A DNA stretch of 64,000 bases from an uncultured Rhodospirillales bacterium (GCA_903835235.1 CAILMF010000054.1:496001-560000); one strand, 5' to 3'; counted from the first letter of the stretch, positions 44,057 through 53,298 are shown. The notes: generated by a model from the letters alone, not told the origin. Made by a program: numbers and translations.

Positions 44057-45003
44057 TCCGCTACCTCCTGCTCGCGCTGCTGCTGGCGCTGCCGGCACAG
44101 GCGCAATGGGCGCCGTCCCAGCCGCTGCGCATCATCGTCGCCTATGTCCCCGGCGGCACCACGGATGTCATGGGCCGCCTGGTCGCGGAAGGCCTGGCCG
44201 CCCGGCTGCCGCGCGGCGCCGTGGTGGAAAACCGCGGCGGCGCCAGTGGCATCGTGGGGTCCGAAGCCGTCGCCCGCGCCCCGGCCGATGGCACCACGCT
44301 GCTCCTCGCGCCCTCCGCCCATGCGGTGATCCGCGAACTCTACCCCAACATCAGCTACGACCCCGAGACCGACTTCACCCCCATCGTCGCCGTGGCCAGC
44401 ACGCCCTATGTGCTGATCCAACACCCCAGCCTGCCGTCCCGCACCCTGGCGGAGTTCGTCGCCTATGCCCGCGCCAACCCGGGCCGCATCAACTTCGCCT
44501 CCACCGGCATGGGCACCGCGCAGCATTTGCAGGGCGAACTGTTCCGTCGCCTCGCGGGCATCGAGATGGAGCACGTCTCCTACCGCGGCAGCGGCGCCGT
44601 CCGTGCCGACCTCATGGCCGGCCGCATCTCCCTGATGTTCGAGAACCTGGCGATCATGGCCCCGGTGCTGAAGGCCGGCGAACTGGTCGGCCTCGCCGTC
44701 ACCAGCCCGCAACGCAGCGCGCTGTTCCCGGCCATGCAGACGATAGCGGAAGCCGGCTATGCCGCCGCCAGCGTGGAAGGCTGGTTCGGCCTGCTCGGCC
44801 CCAAGGGCCTGCCGCAGGAAGCGGTGCTGCGGCTCAACGCCCTGGTCAACGAACAACTGGCCGAAGCCGCGACGCGCACCAGGCTGGACGCCATGGGCGC
44901 CCGCATCCTCGGCGGCAACCCGGACGACCTGGCCACCCTGCTGCGCGCCGAGCGCAGCAAATGGGGCCAGGTGATCCGCGACGCGAATATCCGCCCCGAA
45001 TGA
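44053..45003 (+). CDS. Bug/TctC family substrate-binding protein
   Basis: A 316-residue periplasmic receptor with a signal peptide ending ALPAQAQ (residues 1-18). Landmarks are PLRIIVAYVPGGTTDVMGRL, VVENRGGASG, DGTTLLLAP and STGMGTAQHLQGELF. It overlaps the TauD stop and the next Bug gene start by 4 nt each. The two consecutive receptors here are much less alike than the pair at 14568-16435, so this is not a recent duplication. Confidence 0.92.
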   Translation: MIRYLLLALLLALPAQAQWAPSQPLRIIVAYVPGGTTDVMGRLVAEGLAARLPRGAVVENRGGASGIVGSEAVARAPADGTTLLLAPSAHAVIRELYPNISYDPETDFTPIVAVASTPYVLIQHPSLPSRTLAEFVAYARANPGRINFASTGMGTAQHLQGELFRRLAGIEMEHVSYRGSGAVRADLMAGRISLMFENLAIMAPVLKAGELVGLAVTSPQRSALFPAMQTIAEAGYAAASVEGWFGLLGPKGLPQEAVLRLNALVNEQLAEAATRTRLDAMGARILGGNPDDLATLLRAERSKWGQVIRDANIRPE

Positions 45004-45953
45004 AGCGCCGCCTGCTCCTCGCGGCACTGGCCGCCCCGGCCTTGGCCCGCGCCCAGTCCTGGCCGTCGCGCCCGCTGCGGCTGATCATCCCCTATGGCCC
45101 CGGCGGCGCCGGCGATGCGCTGGCCCGGCTGACCGCCCAGGCCCTCGGCCGCGCCCTGCCGCAGCCGGTGGTGGCGGAGAACCGCCCCGGCGGCAACACG
45201 CTGATCGGCGCCGAGGCGGTGGCGAAAAGCACGGACGGCCACACGCTGCTGTTCTGCTCCTCCCCCACCATGTCCACCGCGCCCATCCTCTACGGCGCCC
45301 GCCTGCCCTATTCGCCGGAGCGTGACTTCGTGCCGGTCGGCCTGCTCTCCCGCACGCCCTATTTCGTCTTCGTCCCCACCGCCTCCCCGGCGCGCGACCT
45401 GCCCGGCCTGATCGCGCTGGCCAAGGCGCAGCCGGGCCGGCTCAGCTACGCCAGCATCGGCAGCGGCACCATCGGCCACATGACCAGCGAGTTGCTCGGC
45501 CGCGCCGCCGGCATCAGCTGGAACCACGTGCCCTACCGCAGCTACGGCGCCATCGCGCCGGACCTGATCGCCGGCCGGCTGGACGCTGTGATCGCCGACC
45601 TCACCACCTTCGGCCCCCTGGTGCAGGCGGGCCAGGCCCGGGTGCTGGCGGCGGCGACGGACCAGCGCAGCCCCTTCCTGCCGGACCTCCCGGCCATGGC
45701 GGAACTCGGCTTCCCCGGCTTCGACGGCAGCATCTGGTTCGGCCTCTTCGCCCCCACGGCGCTGGCCGCCGAAGTGCCGCGCCTGAACGCCGCGCTGCAC
45801 GCCTGGCAGGCCCAGCCGGAGACCACCCGGGCGCTCGCCGCCATCGGCCAGGTGCCGGAAGCCAGCACGCCGGAACGGCTGCGAGACCTCATCCGCGTCG
45901 ATGTCGCCCGCTATGGGCCACTGATCCGCGACCTCAACATCACCGCGGAGTAG
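45000..45953 (+). CDS. Bug/TctC family substrate-binding protein
   Basis: A 317-residue periplasmic receptor with a signal peptide ending ARAQ (residues 1-19). Landmarks are PLRLIIPYGPGGAGDALARL, VVAENRPGGN, DGHTLLFCS and SIGSGTIGHMTSELL. It shares a 4-nt overlap with the preceding receptor gene. The second receptor in one operon suggests either two ligands or different affinities. No TctAB genes are present. Confidence 0.92.
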   Translation: MKRRLLLAALAAPALARAQSWPSRPLRLIIPYGPGGAGDALARLTAQALGRALPQPVVAENRPGGNTLIGAEAVAKSTDGHTLLFCSSPTMSTAPILYGARLPYSPERDFVPVGLLSRTPYFVFVPTASPARDLPGLIALAKAQPGRLSYASIGSGTIGHMTSELLGRAAGISWNHVPYRSYGAIAPDLIAGRLDAVIADLTTFGPLVQAGQARVLAAATDQRSPFLPDLPAMAELGFPGFDGSIWFGLFAPTALAAEVPRLNAALHAWQAQPETTRALAAIGQVPEASTPERLRDLIRVDVARYGPLIRDLNITAE

Positions 45954-45958
45954 CGCGC

Positions 45959-46759
45959 ATGGCCAAGACCGTCCTCATCACCGGCGCCGCCAACGGCCTC
46001 GGCCGCGTCATGGCGGAAGCCGCGCTGGCCAAGGGCCACCAGGTGCTGGCCGTGGATTTGCCGCAGGAGGAAGCCGCCCTCGCCTCCCTGGCCGCCGCCC
46101 ACCCCGGCGCCGTCGCCACCCAGCATGGCGACATCACCAGCCTGGCGCAGTGCGAAGCCGCCGTCGCCGCCTGCCTGTCGCGCTTCGGCCGGCTGGACGT
46201 GCTGCTGAACAATGCCGGCCTCGGCATGGGCAGCATCTATGGCGAGGCCGAGCCGCCGCCCTTCTGGGAAATCCCGGAAGCCAGCTGGACCCGCCTGGTG
46301 GAGGTGAACCTGAACGGCACCTTCCGCATGACCCGCAGCGCCATCCCCGCCATGATCGCCCAAGGCGGCGGCGCGGTCATCACCGTCACCACCAGCTACT
46401 TCACCATGCTGAACCCTGGCTTCTCGCCCTACGGCCCGTCCAAGGTGGCGCTGGAGGCCAGCACCGTCATGTGGGCCGCCGAGCTCGCACCGCACAACAT
46501 CACCGCCAATGTGCTGGTGCCCGGTGGCGCCACCAACACCCGCTTCGTGCCGGACCGCGCCGCGCCGGACCGCAGCAAGCTGATCCAGCCGGATGTGATG
46601 GTCGCGCCGCTCCAGTGGCTTTTGTCCGAAGCCGCCGCCGGCGTGACGTCCAAGCGTATCGTCGGGCGGGACTGGAACCCGGCCCTGCCGGTGGCGGCAG
46701 CGCTGGCCGCGGCCATGCGCCCCGCCGGCTTCATTCCGACGACATCCGTCCTTCCGTGA
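45959..46759 (+). CDS. SDR family oxidoreductase
   Basis: A 266-residue short-chain dehydrogenase/reductase with TGAANGLG as the cofactor loop, NNAGLG, and catalytic YGPSK. GGAG at 45947-45950, overlapping the end of the Bug gene, is its ribosome site. It is the sixth and last gene of the MBL-to-SDR operon. Its last 29 bases overlap the 3' end of the convergent Bug gene. Confidence 0.9.
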   Translation: MAKTVLITGAANGLGRVMAEAALAKGHQVLAVDLPQEEAALASLAAAHPGAVATQHGDITSLAQCEAAVAACLSRFGRLDVLLNNAGLGMGSIYGEAEPPPFWEIPEASWTRLVEVNLNGTFRMTRSAIPAMIAQGGGAVITVTTSYFTMLNPGFSPYGPSKVALEASTVMWAAELAPHNITANVLVPGGATNTRFVPDRAAPDRSKLIQPDVMVAPLQWLLSEAAAGVTSKRIVGRDWNPALPVAAALAAAMRPAGFIPTTSVLP

Positions 46760-47696
46760 TGATGCGCTTGTAGACCGCGCCCTCGCGCCGCATCCGCTCC
46801 GCCATCACGGCGGGTGCGCCGCCGACGGCCACCAGGGAAAGCCGCTGCATCGTCTCGCGTACCTCGGGCGCCGCCAGGGCTTCGTTGACCGCCTGGTTGA
46901 GCCGCGCCACCACCGGCGCCGGCACGCCGGCCGGGCCGCCCAGCGCAATCCAGCTGGTCAGGTTCAACGCGGGGAAGCCGGCCTGCGCCACCGTCGGCAC
47001 CGCCGGCAGCGCTGGCGACCGCGCTTCGCCGCTGATCATCAGCGCATGCACGCGGCCAGCTTCAACATGCTGGGTCACGTTCGGGATGGCTTCCCAGAAG
47101 ATGTCGACATGCCCGGCCACCAGGTCGTTCATGGCGGGACCACCGCCGCGGTAAGGCACGTGGTTGATCTCCACCCCCGCCTCCTTGGCCAGCAGCACCG
47201 CCATGATGTGCGGCAGGCTGCCGGTGCCGGCATTGGCGATGCTGTACTTCCCCGGCTCGCGCTTCGCCGCCGCCACCAGCGCCGCCATGTCGCGGAACGG
47301 CAGCGCCTGGCGGGTGCACAGCACCATCGGCGTCTCCGCGATGATGCCAATCGGTGTCAGGTCCACGAGGGGATCGTAGCCGGGGCTCTTGTACAGGTAG
47401 GGCGCCAGCACCCAGGCCGTGGTCGGGCTGTACAGCAGCGTATAGCCATCCGCCGCACTGCGGGCGACATGCGCAGCGCCCAGCGTGGCCCCGGCACCAG
47501 GGCGGTAGTCCACCACCAGGGGCTGGCCCAGCGTGCGCTGCATCTGCTGGAACACGGTGCGGCCGAAGCCATCGGTGAAGCCGCCGGCGGCAAAGGGATT
47601 CACCACCGAAAGCGGCCGTTCCGGCCAGCTGCCCTGCGCCCGCGCCGGCATGGCCCGCGCCGCGCCCATGGCCAGCAATCCACGCCTGCCCTGCAT
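46731..47696 (-). CDS. Bug/TctC family substrate-binding protein
   Basis: A 321-residue receptor. Signal region MQGRRGLLAMGAARAMPARAQ, then PLSVVNPFAAGGFTDGFGRT, PLVVDYRPGAGATLG and DGYTLLYSPT mark the family. Starts at 47711, 47702 and 47696 are in frame; GGAGGG sits 7 bases before 47696, which I choose. It is divergent from the TfdB-like monooxygenase across 89 bases, a common arrangement of Bug genes with their catabolic enzyme, so it may bind that enzyme's substrate. Confidence 0.9.
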   Translation of the reverse strand: MQGRRGLLAMGAARAMPARAQGSWPERPLSVVNPFAAGGFTDGFGRTVFQQMQRTLGQPLVVDYRPGAGATLGAAHVARSAADGYTLLYSPTTAWVLAPYLYKSPGYDPLVDLTPIGIIAETPMVLCTRQALPFRDMAALVAAAKREPGKYSIANAGTGSLPHIMAVLLAKEAGVEINHVPYRGGGPAMNDLVAGHVDIFWEAIPNVTQHVEAGRVHALMISGEARSPALPAVPTVAQAGFPALNLTSWIALGGPAGVPAPVVARLNQAVNEALAAPEVRETMQRLSLVAVGGAPAVMAERMRREGAVYKRIITEGRMSSE

Positions 47697-47785
47697 GCCC
47701 ATTCCCTCCATCGCTTGCCCGCAGAGTTGCCCCCTTGCGGTCAGCGCGACAAGGCGGAAACTGCGCGGAAATGGAGGGCCTCGCC

Positions 47786-49396
47786 ATGCAGACAGTACCC
47801 GTGTTGATCGCCGGCGGCGGCCCCGTCGGCATGACGTTGGCAAAGCTGCTGGCCGGCTTCGGCATCCGCTGCATGCTGGTGGAGCGCAACGCCACCACCA
47901 CGCGCCATCCGAAGATGGACATCACCAATGCCCGCAGCATGGAGCTGTTCCGCAAGGCGGGCGTGGTGGACCAGCTGCGCGCCGTGGCCGTGCCCACCGC
48001 CAACAACTTCGACGTCACCTGGATCACCACGCTGGCCGGCCACGAACTCCACCGCTTCCGCTACGACAGCGTGGACCAGTGGCGCGAGCGGATCGTCGCC
48101 GCCAAGGACGGCTCCATGCCGCGGGAAGCGCCGATGCGCGTCAGCCAGGTGGAGATCGAGCCGGTGCTGGCCACCGCCATCAAGGCGGAGCCGCTGGTCG
48201 AGGCCCGCTGGGGCGTCGGCTTCGAGAGCTTTGAGCAGGATGAGGAGGGCGTCACCGCCACGCTGCGCCACACCGAAACCGGCGTGGTGGAGCAGGTGCG
48301 CTGCCAATACCTGGCGGGGTGCGATGGCGGCGCCAGCAATGTGCGCCGCGGCCTGGGGGTGAAGCTGGAAGGCACCGCGGCGGTGATGCCCCGCTTCATG
48401 ACGCACTTTCGGAGCGACGACCGCGCGCTGATCCAGCGCTTCGGCCAGGCCTGGCACTACCAAAGCGGCTTCGGCACCATCATCGCCCAGGACGACGTGA
48501 ACACCTGGACGCTGCAAAGCCGCTTCCCACCGGGCATGGCGCCGGAGGACGCCGACCCGCACGCCATGCTGCGCGCCTTCGCCGGCACCGAGTTCGACTA
48601 TGAAATCCTGGTCGCCAACCACTGGACGCCGCATCTGCTGGTGGCGGAAAGCTACGGCCAGGGCCGCGTCTGGCTGGCCGGCGACGCCGCGCACCAGTAC
48701 ATCCCAACGGGCGGCTACGGCATGAACACCGGCATCGGCGACGCCATGGACCTGGCGTGGAAACTCGCCACCGCGGTGCGCGGCCTGGCCGGCCCGGCGC
48801 TGCTGCCGAGCATCCACGCCGAGCGCCACCCCATCGGCCTGCGCAACCGCGCCGGCAGCGCGCGCCACACCGATGTACGCGTGCAGGTGGGCGAGTTGTA
48901 CCTGCACTACGGCGAACGCCTCTTCGCCCTTGGCCCGGATGGCGATGCCGCCCGCGCCGAATGCGGCGCGAAGATCGGCGCGCTGGGCAATGCCGAGAAC
49001 GAGGGCTGGGGGATCGAGTACGGCTACTGCTACCGCAACTCGCCGCTGATCCATGGCGATGGCAGCGAGGCCCCAGACGACCCCTTCAGCTACACGCCGA
49101 CAACGGTGCCCGGCGTGCGCCTGCCCAGCGTGTTCCTGGACGATGGCAGCGCGCTGTACGACCAACTCGGCCCCTGGTTCACCCTGCTGGCAGTGGGCGT
49201 GACGCCCAGCGACGCCATCCTGCGGGCTGCGCGCCGCATGGGCATTCCGCTGGCAGTGCTGGCGCCCAGCGACCCCTGGCTGGCCGATGTCTATGGCCGG
49301 CAGATGCTGTTGGTGCGGCCGGACCAGCACATCGCCTGGTGCGGCACCGACTGCGCCGCGCCGGAGGCTATGCTGCGGCGCTGCCTGGGGTGGTGA
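47786..49396 (+). CDS. FAD-dependent monooxygenase (phenol hydroxylase/TfdB/MhpA-like)
   Basis: A 536-residue flavoprotein hydroxylase with the FAD motif GGGPVG at 10-15, the DG motif at D180-G181 (AGCDGG), the GD motif at 299-300 (LAGDAAHQYIPTGGYGMN) and a C-terminal thioredoxin-like extension (about 400-536). That extension separates the TfdB/PheA/MhpA group from salicylate hydroxylases. It uses NADPH and O2 to hydroxylate a ring. GGAGGG at 47773-47778 fixes the start. The 3' end overlaps the convergent CoA-transferase gene by 29 nt. Confidence 0.9.
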   Translation: MQTVPVLIAGGGPVGMTLAKLLAGFGIRCMLVERNATTTRHPKMDITNARSMELFRKAGVVDQLRAVAVPTANNFDVTWITTLAGHELHRFRYDSVDQWRERIVAAKDGSMPREAPMRVSQVEIEPVLATAIKAEPLVEARWGVGFESFEQDEEGVTATLRHTETGVVEQVRCQYLAGCDGGASNVRRGLGVKLEGTAAVMPRFMTHFRSDDRALIQRFGQAWHYQSGFGTIIAQDDVNTWTLQSRFPPGMAPEDADPHAMLRAFAGTEFDYEILVANHWTPHLLVAESYGQGRVWLAGDAAHQYIPTGGYGMNTGIGDAMDLAWKLATAVRGLAGPALLPSIHAERHPIGLRNRAGSARHTDVRVQVGELYLHYGERLFALGPDGDAARAECGAKIGALGNAENEGWGIEYGYCYRNSPLIHGDGSEAPDDPFSYTPTTVPGVRLPSVFLDDGSALYDQLGPWFTLLAVGVTPSDAILRAARRMGIPLAVLAPSDPWLADVYGRQMLLVRPDQHIAWCGTDCAAPEAMLRRCLGW

Positions 49397-50573
49397 AGAC
49401 GGCGCCGCTGGCGAACAGCGCGGCGATATCGGCTTCGTTGTAACCGGCCTCGCGCAGCACCTCCGCGCTGTGTTCGCCGAAGCCGGGGCCGGCGTCACGG
49501 ATTTCCGGCGGCGTCTCGCTGAACCAGGTCGGAATCCCCGGGAAGCGCATCGGGCCTTCCTTGGTCTGCTGCGTCCGCCAGAAGCCGATGGCGTTCAGAT
49601 GCGGGTCGGTCAGCAGGTCCGACGTGTCGTTGATCTTCGCGGCGGGGATGCCCAGCCGCTCGCAGCCTTCCAGCCAGAAGGCGCTGGTCCGCGTCGCCAG
49701 CGTGGCCGCGACGTTGGCGTAAAACTCGTCGATCGCCTTGGCGCGCGTGGCCAACACGTGGAAGCGCCGGTCCTGCGTCCAATCGGGGTTGCCGGCCAGT
49801 TCGGCAAAGGCGCGGAACTGCTTGTCGTTGTAGATCAGCAGCGCGATGTAGCCATCCTCGGTCCGGTACGGCTTGCGGTCCGGCGAGACCACACGCGGAT
49901 AGACCGGCGGCGTCAGCGGCGGCTCGAACACCGCGCCGTTGATATGCTCGGCCAGCACGAAGGCGGACATGGTCTCGAACATGCCGACCTCGATTTCCTG
50001 CCCGCTGCCGCCGCGCTCCCGATGCAGCAGCGCCATGAGGATCGAGTACAGCACGGTCAACCCGCTGACCTTGTCGGCCAGTACATTCGCCACATAGCCC
50101 GGCGTGCCCGTCAGCCGCCCCTGCATGGCGGCGATGCCGGACGACGCCTGGATGATGTCGTCATACGCCGCGCGCCCGCCATACGGCCCGCGCCGCGAAA
50201 ACCCATAGGCATTGGCGTAGATGATCCGCGGATTGACCGCGCGGAAATCGGCATAGGTCAGCCCCAGCCGCTGCATCGCCTCGGACCGCAGCGCGTGGAC
50301 GAAGACGTCGGCGGTCTCCGCCAGCTTCAGCAGCACGGCGCGGCCCTCGGCCTGCTTCAAATCCAGCCCCAGCCCGCGCTTGCCGCGATTGAGGTTCAGG
50401 AACAGCCCGCCCATGCCCGGCTTGTGACCTGGTGGAAGTTGGCGAGTGGTATCGCCTTCCGGGCCTTCCACCTTCACCACATCGGCGCCGTGGTCGGCCA
50501 GGATCTGCGTGCAATAGGGCCCCATCAGCACCGCCGTCAGGTCCAGCACCTTGATGCCCTGGAGCGGCCCCAT
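49368..50573 (-). CDS. CaiB/BaiF family (class III) CoA-transferase
   Basis: A 401-residue family III CoA-transferase. The opening PLQGIKVLDLTAVLMGPYCT, the strand ADVVKVEGPEGD and the AYDDIIQA segment with probable catalytic D138 are characteristic. The ATG at 50573 shares one base with the stop of the DOPA-dioxygenase-like gene, so the two are coupled. It would activate an acid, perhaps a ring-cleavage product, as CoA ester; substrate unknown. Confidence 0.92.
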   Translation of the reverse strand: MGPLQGIKVLDLTAVLMGPYCTQILADHGADVVKVEGPEGDTTRQLPPGHKPGMGGLFLNLNRGKRGLGLDLKQAEGRAVLLKLAETADVFVHALRSEAMQRLGLTYADFRAVNPRIIYANAYGFSRRGPYGGRAAYDDIIQASSGIAAMQGRLTGTPGYVANVLADKVSGLTVLYSILMALLHRERGGSGQEIEVGMFETMSAFVLAEHINGAVFEPPLTPPVYPRVVSPDRKPYRTEDGYIALLIYNDKQFRAFAELAGNPDWTQDRRFHVLATRAKAIDEFYANVAATLATRTSAFWLEGCERLGIPAAKINDTSDLLTDPHLNAIGFWRTQQTKEGPMRFPGIPTWFSETPPEIRDAGPGFGEHSAEVLREAGYNEADIAALFASGAVFTTPGSAAA

Positions 50574-50923
50574 CAGTCGGTCTCCGGCAGCACGTCGCCG
50601 TTCAGCGGCAGCACCGCGCCCAGCCACATCGCGTGCTTCAGGTGGTCGTCCTTCGGCCGGCCGCTTTCGGGATGAACCAGCACCACCAGCTCGCCGCGGT
50701 TCAGCGCGATGAACGGCGCCAAGGTCGCAAACTCCGCCACGCCGAACAGCACCTGGAACATCGGCAACGGATGCGGCCCAACGGGCACGTCGTGCATCCG
50801 CCCCATGCGCGCCGCCGGCCAGCGCTGCGCGATGGCGTCACGCAGCACGGTGGCGGCGGGCTTGCTCGCGGCGTCGTAGTAGACATGCGCATGCCAGGCG
50901 TGGATGCGACCAACCTCGATCAT
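50573..50923 (-). CDS. DOPA 4,5-dioxygenase family protein
   Basis: A 116-residue protein of the small DOPA 4,5-dioxygenase family, known from betalain-related ring cleavage in fungi and from bacterial homologues such as E. coli YgiD-unrelated small proteins. Likely metal and substrate residues are in IHAWHAHVYYD near the start, GPHPLPMFQV in the middle and HPESGRPKDDH followed by MWLG at the end. The length is usual. It overlaps the VWA gene stop by 4 nt and precedes the CoA-transferase. Activity on a catechol-type ring is a family-based inference. Confidence 0.85.
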   Translation of the reverse strand: MIEVGRIHAWHAHVYYDAASKPAATVLRDAIAQRWPAARMGRMHDVPVGPHPLPMFQVLFGVAEFATLAPFIALNRGELVVLVHPESGRPKDDHLKHAMWLGAVLPLNGDVLPETD

Positions 50924-52263
50924 GCCGATGCCCTCAACAGGTCTTCAATCACGCGTTCCAGCTGGTCCAGCGTGGCGCAATGCGTCGCCAGCTTGCAGTA
51001 GGGCCGGTAGCGCGGCATGTCGCTGTCGCCGGTGCCCCAGGCCATCGGGTGTTCCGGGTTCAGCCAGATCACCTGCTTGGCCCGGTCGGCGATATCGCGC
51101 AGCAGGTCGGCCCGCGCCTCCGTCCGGTTGCCGCGCGCATCGCCCAGAATCAGCACCGTGGTCTGGTGGTTCAGGTCGCGCAGCGCCGTCCGGGCAAAAT
51201 CCTCCAGGCTGGCGCCATAGGCACTGCTGCCGAAGCCCACCTGCACCATGATCTCGGCGCCGGCCTGCTCGATCGGCAACTGGTTCAGGATCTCCGTCAC
51301 CTCGATGCAGCGGTTGCTGAAGGCGAAGGCACGCAGGCCGGACAGCGCCTCGTTCAGGCTCCACAGGAACAGCAGCAGGAACTGCGCGACCGCGGCCACG
51401 CTGCCAGACACGTCGCACAGCACCATCAGCCGCGGCTTCTCGATCTTCCGCGTCTTCCAGATGGTGCGGAACGGAATGCCGCCCCAGGGCATGTTCCGCC
51501 GCAGCGTGCGGCGCGCGTCCAGCATGCCGCGCCGGGCATGCTTGCGCGGCCGGGCATAGCGCGCCGCCAGCCGACGCGCCATGGCGCGCACCAGCATGCG
51601 CATGCGCTCCACGTCGCGCCTATCCAGGCTGGAAAGCCTGGCACGGCGCAGCATCTCCTCGCGGTACTTCTCGGTCTCGCCACGGGCGAACAGCGCCAGG
51701 TTGCGCTCCACCAGCGCCCGCGCCTCGCCGCGCAGCCAGTCCCGCCCCTGGCGCAACTGCTCCGCCTGCGGGCCGCCGCGGGCAATCTCGCGGTCCAGCT
51801 CGCGCAGGCCCATCTGCTCCAGCATGCGCCGGGCGTAGAGGTTCACCTGGGTGAAGACGCTGATGTTGCGCACGCCGGCCTGCTCGGCCGCCCGCTCCAT
51901 CCGCGCCGCCAGCTCCGCCAGGTCGCCGGCGCGCAGCATCTCTCCGAGGGCGCTGCCACCGCCACCCTGCGGCTCTCCGGCCGCGCCGGACGGCGCCTGC
52001 TGGTCCGGCAGGCGCTGCTCGGGCTCCGGCGCCTCCGGCCGCTTCATGTCGGAGCGCGCAAAGAACAGATCGAAGCATTCGGCCAGCTTGGCCTTCTCCT
52101 CCGCCGTCTTCGCCAGCACCAGGCCCAGCCCGTCGCGCAGCGCCGCCCGATCCGCCCAGCCCAGCGCATTCATCGCCTGCACGGCGTCGATGCTCTCGGC
52201 CGGGGAGATGCGGATGCCCGTGCCCCGCGCCGCCCGCACGAAGTCGAGCAGGACGTCGCTCAC
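50920..52263 (-). CDS. VWA domain protein, CoxE-like
   Basis: A 447-residue protein with an Arg-rich helical N-terminal part and a C-terminal von Willebrand A domain holding the metal site DVSGS (LMVLCDVSGSVAAV). This is the CoxE layout. Such proteins pair with MoxR/CoxD ATPases as a chaperone or activase for metalloenzymes. It overlaps the MoxR gene upstream and the dioxygenase gene downstream by 4 nt each. The CO dehydrogenase genes coxMSL are not in the window. Confidence 0.88.
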   Translation of the reverse strand: MSDVLLDFVRAARGTGIRISPAESIDAVQAMNALGWADRAALRDGLGLVLAKTAEEKAKLAECFDLFFARSDMKRPEAPEPEQRLPDQQAPSGAAGEPQGGGGSALGEMLRAGDLAELAARMERAAEQAGVRNISVFTQVNLYARRMLEQMGLRELDREIARGGPQAEQLRQGRDWLRGEARALVERNLALFARGETEKYREEMLRRARLSSLDRRDVERMRMLVRAMARRLAARYARPRKHARRGMLDARRTLRRNMPWGGIPFRTIWKTRKIEKPRLMVLCDVSGSVAAVAQFLLLFLWSLNEALSGLRAFAFSNRCIEVTEILNQLPIEQAGAEIMVQVGFGSSAYGASLEDFARTALRDLNHQTTVLILGDARGNRTEARADLLRDIADRAKQVIWLNPEHPMAWGTGDSDMPRYRPYCKLATHCATLDQLERVIEDLLRASA

Positions 52264-53228
52264 ATCGCGACGCCGTAATTCGGCGTCAGCGCATCGCTCT
52301 TCGCCTTGTCCACCATGGCCAGCAGCTGCGGCTCCACCGCGGCGATATCCACCTCGTACTTCAGCAGCACGTTCAGCGTGTCGCGCACGATCTGCGTATC
52401 CAGCTCCCGCGCATGCAGCAGCACCAGCACCCGCGCCCAGTCGATCGTCTCCGACACGCTCGGCAGCTTCTTCAGCTCCATCCCGCGCAGTGCCTGGACG
52501 AAGGCGACCAGTTGCCGGCGCAGGCCTTCCTCGGCCTCCGGCGCGCGGGTGGCCAGGATGCGCGCCTCCAGCTTCGGCTCGGGGAAGCCGATATGCAGGT
52601 GCAGGCAGCGCCGCTTCAGCGCATCGCCCAGGTCGCGCAGGTTGTTGCTGGTCAGAATGGTCAGCGGCGGCACCGGCGCCACGATGGTGCCGAGTTCGGG
52701 AATGCTGACCTGGAAGTCGCTCAGCACTTCCAGCAGGAAGGCCTCGAATTCCTGGTCGGCCTTGTCGACCTCATCCACCAGCAGTACGGCGCCGTGCGGT
52801 TGCTGCAACGCCTTCAGCAGCGGCCGCGGCTCCAGGAATTGCTCCGAATAGAAGATGTCGCCGACGCCGTGCAGCTTGGTGAGCGCGCCCTCAAGCCCCT
52901 CGCTGTCGCCCAGCATCGGCGCCAGCTTGTCCTTCAGGATTTGGGTGTAGAGCAGCTGCTTGCCGTACTTCCACTCGTACAGCGCCTTGCTCTCGTCCAG
53001 TCCCTCGTAGCACTGCATGCGGATCAGCGGCAGGCCGAGCCATTGCGCCGCGGCCTTGGCCAATTCGGTCTTGCCGACGCCGGCGGGGCCTTCAACCAGG
53101 ATCGGCTTGTTCAACCGCTGCGCCAGGAATACCGCGGTCGCAATCTGTCGGCTGGCGATATAGCCAAAACCATCGAGGCCCGTTTCCACCGCCTCGATAC
53201 TCGTCACGAGGCGTGCGCCGCCATCCAT
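52260..53228 (-). CDS. MoxR family AAA+ ATPase (CoxD-like)
   Basis: A 322-residue AAA+ ATPase with Walker A GPAGVGKT at 47-54, Walker B VLLVDEVDKAD and sensor-1 LTSNN. MoxR ATPases work with a VWA partner, here the overlapping CoxE-like gene. The start ATG 53228 is preferred over the longer frame (53261) because GGAA-type ribosome sequences precede it. It is the first gene of a four-gene overlapping chain that ends in the CoA-transferase. Confidence 0.92.
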   Translation of the reverse strand: MDGGARLVTSIEAVETGLDGFGYIASRQIATAVFLAQRLNKPILVEGPAGVGKTELAKAAAQWLGLPLIRMQCYEGLDESKALYEWKYGKQLLYTQILKDKLAPMLGDSEGLEGALTKLHGVGDIFYSEQFLEPRPLLKALQQPHGAVLLVDEVDKADQEFEAFLLEVLSDFQVSIPELGTIVAPVPPLTILTSNNLRDLGDALKRRCLHLHIGFPEPKLEARILATRAPEAEEGLRRQLVAFVQALRGMELKKLPSVSETIDWARVLVLLHARELDTQIVRDTLNVLLKYEVDIAAVEPQLLAMVDKAKSDALTPNYGVAM

Positions 53229-53298
53229 GCTTCCGTTTCCCTGCCCTTGCGTCGCGGCCAATGTGCCTGCGCAGGCCAGGAAGCGAAAGGGGGGAAGG

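Noticed and set aside
50920-53228. Carbon monoxide dehydrogenase locus (coxD/coxE)
   Set aside because: The structural genes coxM, coxS and coxL are absent; only the accessory-type pair is present.
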